Source: Burkholderia sp. 4M9327F10 | GTDB taxonomy: Bacteria; Pseudomonadota; Gammaproteobacteria; Burkholderiales; Burkholderiaceae | Assembly: GCF_005503145.1 (NCBI RefSeq) | Contig: NZ_SCNV01000039.1 | Span: 1 to 64,000 of the forward strand | DNA: 64,000 nt | Reading direction: 5' to 3' | In this document: in pieces, positions 45,530-54,173 of the stretch | Layout: each line of letters opens with the position of its first letter | Position numbering within the stretch: the stretch's first letter is position 1 | The notes under the pieces: model-generated | The model's database searches: none | What the model was told of the DNA's origin: nothing | Seen by the model: only the letters and a program-made list of their open reading frames with translations | Made by a program: the position numbers and the translations under genes

Positions 45530-45877
45530 CTACAGCGCGTACTGCAAAGCCAGGTCGAAACCGATGACGACCAGTGAACAGCCGAGTCCTGCGAGGAGAT
45601 TCGCGACCCGATGTTCGAAATCGTGATCCCGGCTCATCCACGCCACAATCAGGAAAATGCCTTCAAAGACGACCTGGAGCGCAAGGAACACAAGCATCAG
45701 CAGAAATTCGTAACCCATGAACCTGAAGTTCGCGAAGTTCATCCCGTAATCGAAAATCCACCTGCCCACCCGATGCATCTCATACATCAGCAGCAGAATC
45801 GGAAAGACGTAACTGACAACATAGGTCGGCACGCTTGCGTGCCGAAGTTCCAGGTGAAAGTGGCGAGCAGCTTGCAT
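45530..45877 (-). CDS. Small membrane protein, copy B (intact)
   Basis: This 115-residue protein (MQAARHFHLELRHASVPTYV...) has three hydrophobic segments: VVSYVFPILLLMYEM, FLLMLVFLALQVVFEGIFLIVAW and the C-terminal VANLLAGLGCSLVVIGFDLAL. It is the intact version of the protein at 43748-44128. A GAGGGGATAT site precedes the start. It follows hemerythrin 2 on the same strand, just as copy A follows hemerythrin 1. Confidence 0.78.
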   Translation of the reverse strand: MQAARHFHLELRHASVPTYVVSYVFPILLLMYEMHRVGRWIFDYGMNFANFRFMGYEFLLMLVFLALQVVFEGIFLIVAWMSRDHDFEHRVANLLAGLGCSLVVIGFDLALQYAL

Positions 45878-45999
45878 ATCCCCTCCCGCGTCGGCTTCTG
45901 GCGCTCAAAAAACTCTTTGTTCAATGACGCGGCACGGCTCCCGCTAATCCGCATTTGCACCACGTGACCGGCCGCCCGTCGCAACGCGCAACCGAACTG

Positions 46000-46581
46000 C
46001 TAACTTTCCGCCTCGGGGATCGTTTTGACGATCATCGAGAATAGTCTGCCAAGATCGTCTTCAAGTTTTACCCCGTCGAACGGATCGCGATTTGCTCCAA
46101 AAGCGGCGTCGATCTCTACCCAGTCTTCGTTTGTCAGCAGACGTCTGGCCGCCGGCAAAATCAACGTTTCTTCCATACACCGGTGGTCTGCATAGAACTC
46201 GGCATACGCATCCACCAGGGCTCGCAACTCCCGAAGTGCGGGAGCGCCCTTCAATTCATACCGGGTCAGCGCGTGCTCGATATCCCTCAACCTCACGTCA
46301 CCTCGAGCGTGCTGGGACTCCAGTTCCATAAGGACGTGGTCAAATTCATCCGTCCGATCCCGCAGCGGCGTGAACAGGTAACGATCCTCTTTAGGATGGT
46401 GCACCTGCTGAGGGTACTCGCGGATGTAGTAAAGCATCGCCCGAAGCACCATGAGGCCCGGAGCCGGCGTACCTGCTGCCAGCAGGCCCACAAAGCGCCG
46501 CATGCCCTCTACCACGGTCGACATCTGCTCGTGTTCATGAAGGATGACGGTTATGGCAGAACGCGGTCTCGGAGACTGCAT
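46000..46581 (-). CDS. Hemerythrin-like protein 2
   Basis: This 193-residue protein has the same layout as hemerythrin 1: VILHEHEQMSTVVEGMRRF, VHHPKEDRYLFTPL, LMELESQHARGD and FYADHRCMEETLILPAARR. The two proteins are alike along their whole length and arose by duplication. An FNR box lies about 140 bp upstream. Confidence 0.88.
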   Translation of the reverse strand: MQSPRPRSAITVILHEHEQMSTVVEGMRRFVGLLAAGTPAPGLMVLRAMLYYIREYPQQVHHPKEDRYLFTPLRDRTDEFDHVLMELESQHARGDVRLRDIEHALTRYELKGAPALRELRALVDAYAEFYADHRCMEETLILPAARRLLTNEDWVEIDAAFGANRDPFDGVKLEDDLGRLFSMIVKTIPEAES

Positions 46582-46721
46582 ATCAAACTCCGCAGCAGTA
46601 CATGAAAGGCATTGGCGAATCGATTTGCTGCTTCACACCTGCGGCATGAGCAGGAAGCTGCGCCGATACTTTAATGCTAGTCATCCTCCGGTTGACATCA
46701 AAGCGCACTAACGCCACAGCT

Positions 46722-46735
46722 TTGATGGAGATCAA
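46722..46735. promoter_or_regulatory. FNR box upstream of hemerythrin 2
   Basis: TTGATGGAGATCAA is a perfect FNR site between hemerythrin 2 and the cytochrome fragment. Confidence 0.7.
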
Positions 46736-46798
46736 CGACTGTGCGGACATGGTGGCCCATGGGGTCAGCGCCCGTCGACCGCATAAATTGGCAACCGC

Positions 46799-47059
46799 TT
46801 ATCTGGATTGCAGAAAGGCCGCAACCGCCTTGGCCTGGCAGGCGCTCAACGTATGCGCGACGGTGGTCATCACGGGTGCGTTGCTGCCGGTACCGTTTTC
46901 GAAAACCTCGATCTGACGCAGCAGATACTCCTGATGCTGCCCCGCGAGGCGCGGGAAGGTGCCGGCCCCCTGGGCCTGCGCTCCGTGGCATGAAGCGCGG
47001 GCCGGCACCCGCTTGTCCGGCACGCCATGTTCGAAGATTTCCTGTCCACTCGCCAACAC
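46799..47059 (-). pseudogene. Cytochrome c fragment with a lost heme cysteine
   Basis: The frame reads LASGQEIFEHGVPDKRVPAR, ASCHGAQAQGAGTFPRLAGQ and HQEYLLRQIEVFENG, ending CQAKAVAAFLQSR. This is the second domain of a c4-like diheme cytochrome. The first Cys of the heme site is Arg (RASCH in place of CASCH), so heme cannot attach normally. The first domain is missing and no signal peptide is present. Confidence 0.75.
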
Positions 47060-47551
47060 GGCGGCATCGCCGGCTGCGCCTGTATAAACAGGGTCGGGCC
47101 TGAACCGTCGACGGATAGATCTTTTACTTTGGCTCGGCGTGTGCGAGCCAGAGAGTCAGGAATATGCAGCGGTGGGACAGGGGATCATTGACGATCAAAC
47201 TACCTTGCAACGATTGAGCAGATAAGATGCCATCCGATGGTTGCCGCCGGGCTGGTAACCGAATGACCGAAATGGGCGGAGGTACGGTAATTCGAAGCGG
47301 CGGCGCCGACTACGACTTCGTGGCCGAACACGGCCTGATGCAACCGCGGCGGAATGTTGCAGCGTAGGATAGGTTCCGTCGGACAGAACACGACCCTCTC
47401 CGGCCATACCCGACCGCGCCAGCACGCCGACCGCTGCCATGGGACAGCCGCCATCCGTCTGTCATGTACTCGGTCGAAGTGCATATGGCACGCAAGTCAC
47501 GCCCCAGCCGTCTGGTCCAGCAGGATCTCAGCGCACTGATGCCGCAGTGGA
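47060..47551. other. Stretch without a recognisable gene
   Basis: Short frames on both strands have no family resemblance. The neighbouring cytochrome fragment suggests decayed sequence. The stretch ends at an FNR-like box. Confidence 0.45.
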
Positions 47552-47565
47552 TTGACCTGTGTCAG
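47552..47565. promoter_or_regulatory. FNR-like box upstream of hemerythrin 3
   Basis: TTGACCTGTGTCAG has two half-sites, TTGAC and GTCAG, with one mismatch in the second. It lies about 140 bp before the start at 47703. Confidence 0.5.
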
Positions 47566-47702
47566 TCCTTTTCGGGTTGCAACCAGTAGTATTTCAATTG
47601 CACTGATCGCGCTGGGCGCTGTCGACCGCGCTACAAGGAATGCATTTTGCCTTTCGTCCAGACGGTCTATCGTGCACTTGATCCATTTCAATGGAGCACG
47701 CC

Positions 47703-48287
47703 ATGGCCGACCCACTTGCCGTATGGCATACCGAGCATATTAATTTTGCCCGGCTACTCAACATTCTGGAAGAACAGGTTGCTGAGCTCCGCCGGGGCGA
47801 GAGCCCGAATTACGCTCTCATGGGCGATATCCTTTACTACATGCGGAATTTTTCCGATCGTGTTCATCATCCGCGGGAGGATGTTGCGTACGCGCGGCTT
47901 GCTGAACGGGATCCCGGGACGCAGATAGTGGTGAACCGCCTTCTGCAGGAGCATCGCGTGATCGCCACGGCCGGCGATGAGCTCCTGATTCGCATCAATG
48001 AAGCCGCGGGAGATGTTGTAATTCCGCGCACGGCTCTGGAGACGGCTACGGCGACCTATCTTGTGTATTATCGTCACCACCTCTCCACTGAGGAGCGAGA
48101 CGTGATGCCTCGCGCTGCGCAGGTGCTGACAGAAATGGACTGGGTTGCAGTCGATGCGGCCATACCGGCTAGCCCCGATCCGCTTTTCGGAGACAATGTA
48201 CTGGAGCGCTTCGAGGCACTTCGCAGGCAGATCGCTCTAGACGCGCAGGTGTCAAAGGACTTGGGTCTGCCACCGGACACTCATTGA
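47703..48287 (+). CDS. Hemerythrin-like protein 3
   Basis: This 194-residue protein has a hemerythrin domain (VWHTEHINFARLLNILEEQ, DRVHHPREDVAYARLAER, LQEHRVIATAGDELL, LVYYRHHLSTEERDVMPRA). It is more distant from the other two and on the opposite strand. A GGAG site ten bases before the ATG at 47703 favours this start over the ATG at 47691. Confidence 0.85.
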   Translation: MADPLAVWHTEHINFARLLNILEEQVAELRRGESPNYALMGDILYYMRNFSDRVHHPREDVAYARLAERDPGTQIVVNRLLQEHRVIATAGDELLIRINEAAGDVVIPRTALETATATYLVYYRHHLSTEERDVMPRAAQVLTEMDWVAVDAAIPASPDPLFGDNVLERFEALRRQIALDAQVSKDLGLPPDTH

Positions 48288-49165
48288 TTGACGCCGGTTA
48301 CAGGGTGCTGTTCACGCGCATCAGCGATGCAACAACACAGGCTCACCCGTCCCTGGAATAATGTTCTGCCGCAGGCCGTCGACTCACTTGGAGAGTGCCA
48401 GTTCCGCTGTCAGGACGTAACCGGCGCTCGAATGTCCGCAAACGGGTTTGGGTGAACGACCAGAGCTGACCGCGATGTGCCCGTTGGCGAGCAACTCAGT
48501 GGCCGTCGAGGCAATCCGTGTCATCAGGACGAAGTGCCTCCAACGGTTGCAGTACATCGGGAATCGCCGGCAAATCGGCAACGTTTTGCTCAATATGATC
48601 GTTTACGTCCGGGATCTGATCGACGAACGGCTCGTCCCGTGCGCCAACCGTCAGCCCGGCGCCGTTGACGAGCGTGCGGCCGATGCTGCGCAGGCGCAAC
48701 AGTCCATCACATAACACCGAGGACAGACGGTCGTCGGCACGAAAAGGACGCGACGGGTCTCGAGATTTGAGCCAAGCAGGCCAAAGCAGAGGAGCAGCGT
48801 ATCCTCGAGCATCAACGGCATTGCGTACAGGCTGTGCAACTGCCGACGACGCCCCCAGTTAATCAGGATTGCGGACGTGGCGGCCCCGAAAAGGCAAGGA
48901 ACGCAATCCTGCAACAATCGTATTGATTTCGCCGAGCGCGCGGTTGTCGGCGAGCGACGACACAATGCCGGACATGTGGGATGTGTACTGCCCCACAGCG
49001 AGAAATCCGTCGGCGTTGGCCGCACCGGCGATGAAAGCTGGCGATCGTCGAGGCGCAGATTCGCCGCGTCGCTGCGCTCGGGTTTCGTGAATCCTCGGAA
49101 ATAGTTGACCGGCATGCCGACATTTTATCCGTTTGCGCGCGCCGCGCGATGGCCGCCGCTTGCTT
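48288..49165 (-). other. Region of broken minus-strand frames, probable decayed gene
   Basis: No intact gene is seen over 878 bases. On the minus strand, pieces such as MSGIVSSLADNRALGEINTI, LYAMPLMLEDTLLLCFGLL and ARDEPFVDQIPDVNDHIEQN read like protein but lie in different frames with stops between. The SLYAMPLMLEDTLL piece recalls GAF-type sensor domains. Identity is uncertain. Confidence 0.35.
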
Positions 49166-49771
49166 TCAAGCGCCGCGGAGTCTATCGGCGACCGTCACGG
49201 TCACGTCGACCTCCTGCATGATGATTCCCACCGGTAGCACCGTGCGCCCATGTGTTTCGTTGATGATCTCCGCCGCCGACAGGTAGAAAGCCAGCAGCGC
49301 CGTCACCAGGCCGAGGTAACCCCCCGCGTGGTGCAACCACCCGAGGCCGGTCCATTCGCTCGCTGCAAGCACGAAGAAAGTGATCCACAAAGACAGAAAC
49401 ACCAGTTGCAGCGCGCGCGGCGCACGCCATGTCGCGACCCACATATAAAGTGTGAACACGCCCCACAGGAACAGATACCACCCGATGAACGCCGCAGGCA
49501 CGGTACCGTGCAGGAACAGCACGAAGAGGGCGAGCGACCACCAGAACGAACCGTAGCTCAGAAAGGCCGTTGCGCCGAACGTGTTACCACGCGGTATTTC
49601 CATGAGTCCGGCGAGCGCCTGCGCGGTGCCGCCATAAGCGAATGCGACGGCGAGCACCATGCCCATCGAATTGCCGCTGAACCAACCGGCGTTGATCATG
49701 CTGAGCAGCCAGGTCGTCAAGGCAAAACCGGCGAGGCCGAGTGCAGCGGGATTAGGGGCTTTGATATTCAC
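49166..49771 (-). CDS. satP: GPR1/FUN34/YaaH family acetate transporter
   Basis: This 201-residue protein has six membrane helices and the family signature NPAALGLAGFALTTWLLSM near the N-terminus, with TFGATAFLSYGSFWWSLAL further on. The family moves acetate and succinate across the inner membrane. A GTG start after GAGGAATTC is used; the longer frame upstream has no membrane helix. It lies just after the acetyl-CoA synthetase gene, which uses acetate. Confidence 0.88.
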   Translation of the reverse strand: MNIKAPNPAALGLAGFALTTWLLSMINAGWFSGNSMGMVLAVAFAYGGTAQALAGLMEIPRGNTFGATAFLSYGSFWWSLALFVLFLHGTVPAAFIGWYLFLWGVFTLYMWVATWRAPRALQLVFLSLWITFFVLAASEWTGLGWLHHAGGYLGLVTALLAFYLSAAEIINETHGRTVLPVGIIMQEVDVTVTVADRLRGA

Positions 49772-49870
49772 GATGAATTCCTCAAGCAAACGAAAATAGA
49801 TGTCGATTGCGTGGCTGTCGTGAAGACCGGCGCCGCGCAATGGTCATATTGCAATCGAAAGTCGGACCAC

Positions 49871-51847
49871 TCAGATCGAATCGGCGAACTGGGAAATCAC
49901 GGCGGGATTCTCGACGGTCGACGTGTCCTGCGAAATCGCTTCGCCCTTCGCGACTGACCGCAACAACCGGCGCACGACCTTGCCGGAGCGCGTCTTGGGC
50001 ATGGCGTCGCCGAAACGGATGTCTTTCGGTTTGGCGATCGGACCGATTTCCTTGCCGACCCATGCGCGCAACTCGTCCGCTACGCGTTTGGCCTCCGCAC
50101 CGGTGGGCCGTGCTGTCTTCAGAACGATGAAGGCGACGATGGCTTCTCCGAACGTTTCATCCGGACGCCCGACGACTGCGGCCTCGGCGACGAGCGGATT
50201 GGCCGCCAGCGCCGACTCGATTTCCATCGTGCCCATGCGGTGGCCGGACACGTTCAGCACGTCGTCGATGCGACCGGTGATCGTGAAGTAGCCTGTGTCC
50301 CGGTCGCGAATCGCGCCGTCGCCGGCGAGGTACAGCTTGCCGCCGAGTTCGTCGGGGTAATAGCCGTTGCGAAAGCGCTCAGGATTGCCCCAGATCGTGC
50401 GGATCATCGACGGCCACGGCTTGCGCACAACGAGCACGCCGCCTTGTCCGTTGGCCACTTCGTGGCCGGTTTCGTCGACGATCGCCGCATCGATGCCAGG
50501 CATCGGCAGCGTGCACGATCCCGGCACGAGTGGGGTGGCGCCCGGCAGCGGTGAGATCATGTGGCCGCCTGTCTCGGTTTGCCAGAACGTGTCCAGCACC
50601 GGACAGCGACCGCCGCCGACATGTTCGGCGTACCAGTTCCATGCGCTTGGATTGATCGGTTCGCCGACCGTGCCGAGAATGCGCAAGCTGCTCAGGTCGA
50701 AGCTGCGAGGATGCACAGCGGTGTCAGCGTCGGCGCTCTTGATGAGAGACCGGATGGCGGTCGGTGCGGTGTAGAAGATGCTGACCTGATGGCGCTGGAT
50801 CATGTCCCAGAAGCGGCCTGCATTCGGATAGGTGGGCACGCCTTCAAAGATTACCTGGGTTGCGCCGACGGCGGTAGGGCCGTAGCAGATATACGTGTGA
50901 CCTGTGATCCAGCCGATGTCTGCGGTACACCAGAAGACATCGGCCGGCTTGATGTCGAAGGTCCATTTCATCGTCAAGGCGGCCCACAGCAGATAACCGC
51001 CGGTGCTATGCTGAACGCCCTTGGGTGCGCCGGTCGACCCTGATGTGTACAGCACGAATAGCGGATGTTCGGCGCCGACCCATTCCGGCTCGCAGGTATC
51101 AGGCTGGTTTCGTTCGAGCTCGTGCAACCACGCGTCGCGTCCCGCGATCCAGGGGATCCGGCCGCCGGTACGCCGATAGATGACGACCGTTTTGACGGCT
51201 TCGGCGCCGCCCATCGCAAGGGCTTCGTCGACAATCGTCTTGAGCGGCAGCGTCTTGCCGCCGCGCACCTGTTCGTCGGCCGTCATCACCGCCACCGCAC
51301 CGACATCGACCATCCGTTCATGTAGAGATTTGGCTGAAAAGCCGCCGAACACGACGGAGTGCGGCGCGCCGATGCGTGCACACGCCAGCATGGCGGCGAC
51401 ACCTTCTACTGACATCGGCATGTAAATCACCACCCGGTCGCCTTTCGTCACGCCGCGCGCGCGCAGCGCGTTGGCGAGTCTGCACACGCGGTGATAGAGC
51501 TCCTGGTATGTGACGCGAGTGACCTTGCCGTCGTCCGCTTCGAACACGATGGCTGTCTTGTCGGCGAGTCCGTTGGCGAGGTTGCGATCCAGGCAGTTGT
51601 ATGAAGCGTTGAGTTCGCCGTCCTCGAACCATTGATAGAACGGCGCGTTGGTATCGTTCAGCACTTTCGTGAACGGTCGACGCCACTCGAGATGTTCTCT
51701 GGCAAGGCGCGCCCAGAACACTTCGTGATCGCGTTCGGCCTCGGCCACGAGCGCATGGTAAGCGTCCATGCCGTCGATGGTTGCGTGCTTGAGTGCGGGG
51801 ATCTGCGGCGCCGCGGAGCTGAGATGATTAAGTTCGACGGTAGACAT
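49871..51847 (-). CDS. acs: Acetyl-CoA synthetase
   Basis: This 658-residue AMP-forming ligase activates acetate. Adenylation motifs are FVLYTSGSTGAPKGVQHSTG, DTFWQTETGGHMISPLPG and YYPDELGGKLYLAGDGAIRD. The C-terminal PKTRSGKVVRR holds the Lys that is commonly acetylated for control. The start at MSTVELNHL has GAGGAGAC upstream. With the acetate transporter it forms an acetate-scavenging pair. Confidence 0.95.
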   Translation of the reverse strand: MSTVELNHLSSAAPQIPALKHATIDGMDAYHALVAEAERDHEVFWARLAREHLEWRRPFTKVLNDTNAPFYQWFEDGELNASYNCLDRNLANGLADKTAIVFEADDGKVTRVTYQELYHRVCRLANALRARGVTKGDRVVIYMPMSVEGVAAMLACARIGAPHSVVFGGFSAKSLHERMVDVGAVAVMTADEQVRGGKTLPLKTIVDEALAMGGAEAVKTVVIYRRTGGRIPWIAGRDAWLHELERNQPDTCEPEWVGAEHPLFVLYTSGSTGAPKGVQHSTGGYLLWAALTMKWTFDIKPADVFWCTADIGWITGHTYICYGPTAVGATQVIFEGVPTYPNAGRFWDMIQRHQVSIFYTAPTAIRSLIKSADADTAVHPRSFDLSSLRILGTVGEPINPSAWNWYAEHVGGGRCPVLDTFWQTETGGHMISPLPGATPLVPGSCTLPMPGIDAAIVDETGHEVANGQGGVLVVRKPWPSMIRTIWGNPERFRNGYYPDELGGKLYLAGDGAIRDRDTGYFTITGRIDDVLNVSGHRMGTMEIESALAANPLVAEAAVVGRPDETFGEAIVAFIVLKTARPTGAEAKRVADELRAWVGKEIGPIAKPKDIRFGDAMPKTRSGKVVRRLLRSVAKGEAISQDTSTVENPAVISQFADSI

Positions 51848-52062
51848 GCATAGTCTCCTCATATGGGTCATGGCGGCGAGCACGCGTCGAGCGCGTGGTC
51901 GCTTGTGGGGTGGCTCTTGGTGGCCATGGTGCGTACGCCGATGCGTCTGGGACTCTGACGCGAGAACGGCGACGGCTGCAAGACAGACACAACGGAAAGG
52001 GTGCCTGCGATGATTCAGCGTGGGTGTGTATGGCGACTATGACGGTCAGGCTGACAATGCAC

Positions 52063-52076
52063 TTGATTTACATCAA
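52063..52076. promoter_or_regulatory. FNR box between acs and the small membrane gene
   Basis: TTGATTTACATCAA is a perfect site about 215 bp upstream of acs, in a 437-bp space without a gene. Confidence 0.7.
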
Positions 52077-52172
52077 GAGATGGACTGCGCGGCGAACTGT
52101 TCACTTTTCTTCTTATGGATTACCCGTCAACGTTGCAAGGGCCGCTTGAGCGTGAAGCGAAGCGACCAGGCC

Positions 52173-52186
52173 TTGATGCAGATCAA
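52173..52186. promoter_or_regulatory. FNR box upstream of the small membrane gene
   Basis: TTGATGCAGATCAA is a perfect site 99 bp before the start codon at 52285. Confidence 0.75.
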
Positions 52187-52284
52187 TCGCAATACCCTGG
52201 CTGGGTCGATGATAAATGCCTCATTGACAGCTCGCGAACTGCCGCGTCGATTCAAACGAGACACCTTGAGCCAGGGAGGAAATC

Positions 52285-52476
52285 ATGGTGCGGGCAGAAC
52301 CCAAAATCATCTGTGCAACGGTTGCCGTCTTTGTCGCGTTAGCAGGTCTGGCGGGACTGATCGGCGGTCTGCTGTTCGATACCACGGACTTCGTCCGCTA
52401 CGGTGCGGCCGCGCTCGTTGCCGGCGTTGCCGGCTTCGTTCTGCTGTTGAACCCTATAGCGGTCGACGACTCCTAG
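52285..52476 (+). CDS. Small two-helix membrane protein
   Basis: This 63-residue protein has two hydrophobic segments (IICATVAVFVALAGLAGLIG and GAAALVAGVAGFVLLLNP) joined by a short polar loop (LFDTTDFVRY). A GGGAGGA site precedes the ATG. The perfect FNR box at a suitable distance suggests it is made at low oxygen. The function is unknown. Confidence 0.65.
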   Translation: MVRAEPKIICATVAVFVALAGLAGLIGGLLFDTTDFVRYGAAALVAGVAGFVLLLNPIAVDDS

Positions 52477-52524
52477 CGCTGCCGAAAGGCGCGCCGGGTT
52501 TCGCGGTCCCAACTCCTGCCAATC

Positions 52525-52748
52525 ATGAAAGGCACTCTCAGACTAGCCTTCAAACTGCTTGTCAACGAAAGCGCCAAATTCATGGCGCTGCTCGTTGGCA
52601 TTACCTTCACAGTGTTTCTGATGGTCGAAATGACTTCGCTGTTTGCGGGCATTCTCAACAAATCGTCGTCGACGGTCATCAGTGTCGGGGGGCGAAGGTG
52701 TGGGTGATGGACTCCGCGGGGCAAACCAGATGGGATACCGCGCAGTGA
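52525..52748 (+). pseudogene. ABC transporter permease (FtsX/MacB type), N-terminal fragment with frameshift
   Basis: The frame starts MKGTLRLAFKLLVNESAKFM, then ALLVGITFTVFLMVEMTSLF, the first helix of a DevC/MacB-like permease. At a run of six G (near 52690) the frame shifts: frame one ends GGRRCG, while the neighbouring frame continues AKVWVMD as in intact proteins, then ends at 52748. About 300 residues are missing. Confidence 0.7.
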
Positions 52749-52792
52749 GTCGGGGTGACGCGATTGATCGCGGCTAGTACGTGTTTCGCGCT

Positions 52793-53266
52793 TCAGGATT
52801 TGACCGTGCCGCACGCCGGTGGCGTATCTGATGACGCCACGCGCTCACTCGGTTCGAGCCGCAAAGCGCCCCAGCCGAGCGGCGCAAACACGTGGCCGCC
52901 CGCGAGTTCGACCTGCTCCACAAATGACTCGAGCGTGATGCCCGCCATGATGTGAATCGGTGCATTGCCGACAAAACTTTGTGTACGCAGCCAGGGCATC
53001 TCGCCGCGATTGATTTCGTTGACGCTGCGCTCCTTGCCGTCGTAGCCGAGATCGGGTGTAGATAGCGGACCATCGAAGGCGACGGTCAGGATCTGCTCGG
53101 GACTGTCGGTATAAGGGGGGCCCGCGTGCTGTTCATAGGGCACGCGTTCCCAGCCATCGCCCCATTGCTGGTCGAGCGTCATACGCGTGAAATAGGCCCA
53201 GGGCGCGCGCACGAAGCAGAGTCCGTATGCGTGACGCACGCCGTCAAGATTGACAGTCATTCCCAC
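52793..53266 (-). CDS. Protein of unknown function, first of a pair
   Basis: This 157-residue protein has no signal peptide or membrane helix. Tryptophan and tyrosine are frequent (LCFVRAPWAYFTRMTL, QQWGDGWERVPYEQHAGPPY). It starts with GTG after GAGGTG; an ATG two codons later is an alternative. It ends in TPPACGTVKS. I recognise no family. It lies 36 bp after the gene at 53303 on the same strand, so the two are probably expressed together. Confidence 0.6.
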   Translation of the reverse strand: MGMTVNLDGVRHAYGLCFVRAPWAYFTRMTLDQQWGDGWERVPYEQHAGPPYTDSPEQILTVAFDGPLSTPDLGYDGKERSVNEINRGEMPWLRTQSFVGNAPIHIMAGITLESFVEQVELAGGHVFAPLGWGALRLEPSERVASSDTPPACGTVKS

Positions 53267-53302
53267 AGTAGCACCTCATCCTGGTGGCGGTGTCGACAAG
53301 CC

Positions 53303-53677
53303 TCACGGGTTGTCGTCGGCGGCGAAGATGCCGTCTTCCGGCTCCATGTTCTCGTTGTCGACACATTGCACGTGCCAATGGCCTGCCATCAACGATCTGC
53401 CCGCATCGGCGCACCATTGTGCGCGTCCGGTTTCGCCCTCGAATGGCCCGGACGTGGCGTTCAGATCGAGCCCTTCGAGTACGCAGCAGGGCGTCGAATC
53501 GTGCGGTCCGCAGATGAGCGTGTTGCCGCAATCGACGTGCAAGGCGCCCCATTCGGGCAGTTCGAGCCCCATATGACCCTCGCGTGACCATTGACGTGTT
53601 TCATTGTCGAGCCACAGGATGGCGAATGCCATCGGATTGACACGATCGAACGTGTCGAGATGGATAGTGAGGCGCAT
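53303..53677 (-). CDS. Protein of unknown function, second of a pair
   Basis: This 124-residue cytoplasmic protein (MRLTIHLDTFDRVNPMAFAI...) is acidic, with Cys residues in VDCGNTLICG, TPCCVLEG and AQWCADAGR and an acidic end (DNENMEPEDGIFAADDNP). The cysteine set could bind a metal, but the spacing matches no family I know. A GGAGAA site precedes the ATG. Confidence 0.6.
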   Translation of the reverse strand: MRLTIHLDTFDRVNPMAFAILWLDNETRQWSREGHMGLELPEWGALHVDCGNTLICGPHDSTPCCVLEGLDLNATSGPFEGETGRAQWCADAGRSLMAGHWHVQCVDNENMEPEDGIFAADDNP

Positions 53678-53723
53678 GAGGTTCTCCGTACATTTCAGGA
53701 ACATATGCAAACGAACTGGGTGG

Positions 53724-54065
53724 CTATTGACTCAAAACCCACTGGATCAACGTGTGGGCGTCTTCGGGTGTCAACGGGCCGCCGCGATCCGCCGGAAGCG
53801 GCATTGCCATGTCGCCCCAGTGGGTATTGCCGCCGAGTCGCAACTTGTGCTCAAGCATCACGCCGGCGTTTGGCACGTCGCGATAACGATCCGCAATCTG
53901 CTGAAACGACGGTGCGAGAAAAGGCGCGTCCCGCGTATGGCAGAACATGCAATGCTGTTGATCGACGAGTGCCGTCGGTTCGGACTGGGCAAGCGCTGCG
54001 CCGCTTGCTGCCAGCAACAGCGCAAGTGTGCTTGCAGTGAGATAGTGCAGGTGAGGGGCATTCAC
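53724..54065 (-). CDS. Monoheme c-type cytochrome
   Basis: This 113-residue exported protein starts with GTG after GGAGTG, has a signal peptide (LTASTLALLLAASGAALAQ), one heme site HCMFCHTRDAP and a likely Met ligand in GDMAMPLPADRGG. It resembles small electron carriers of the c551/c552 type. The FNR box at 54123 lies about 60 bp upstream. Confidence 0.85.
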   Translation of the reverse strand: MNAPHLHYLTASTLALLLAASGAALAQSEPTALVDQQHCMFCHTRDAPFLAPSFQQIADRYRDVPNAGVMLEHKLRLGGNTHWGDMAMPLPADRGGPLTPEDAHTLIQWVLSQ

Positions 54066-54122
54066 GAGACACACTCCAGGACAGGTTCGGAGTTCAGTGT
54101 AGGGGCGGTGCCGCCCGCGCGA

Positions 54123-54136
54123 TTGACTCATATCAA
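54123..54136. promoter_or_regulatory. FNR box upstream of the monoheme cytochrome
   Basis: TTGACTCATATCAA has TTGAC and ATCAA half-sites with a four-base spacer, 58 bp before the cytochrome start codon. Confidence 0.7.
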
Positions 54137-54173
54137 GCCAACCTTGCGCGTTGCGTTCGACCGTCCACCACGG

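Noticed and set aside
47195..47440. An 81-codon minus-strand frame
   Set aside because: Arg-rich composition typical of a shadow frame in GC-rich DNA, with no good start or homologue recognised.
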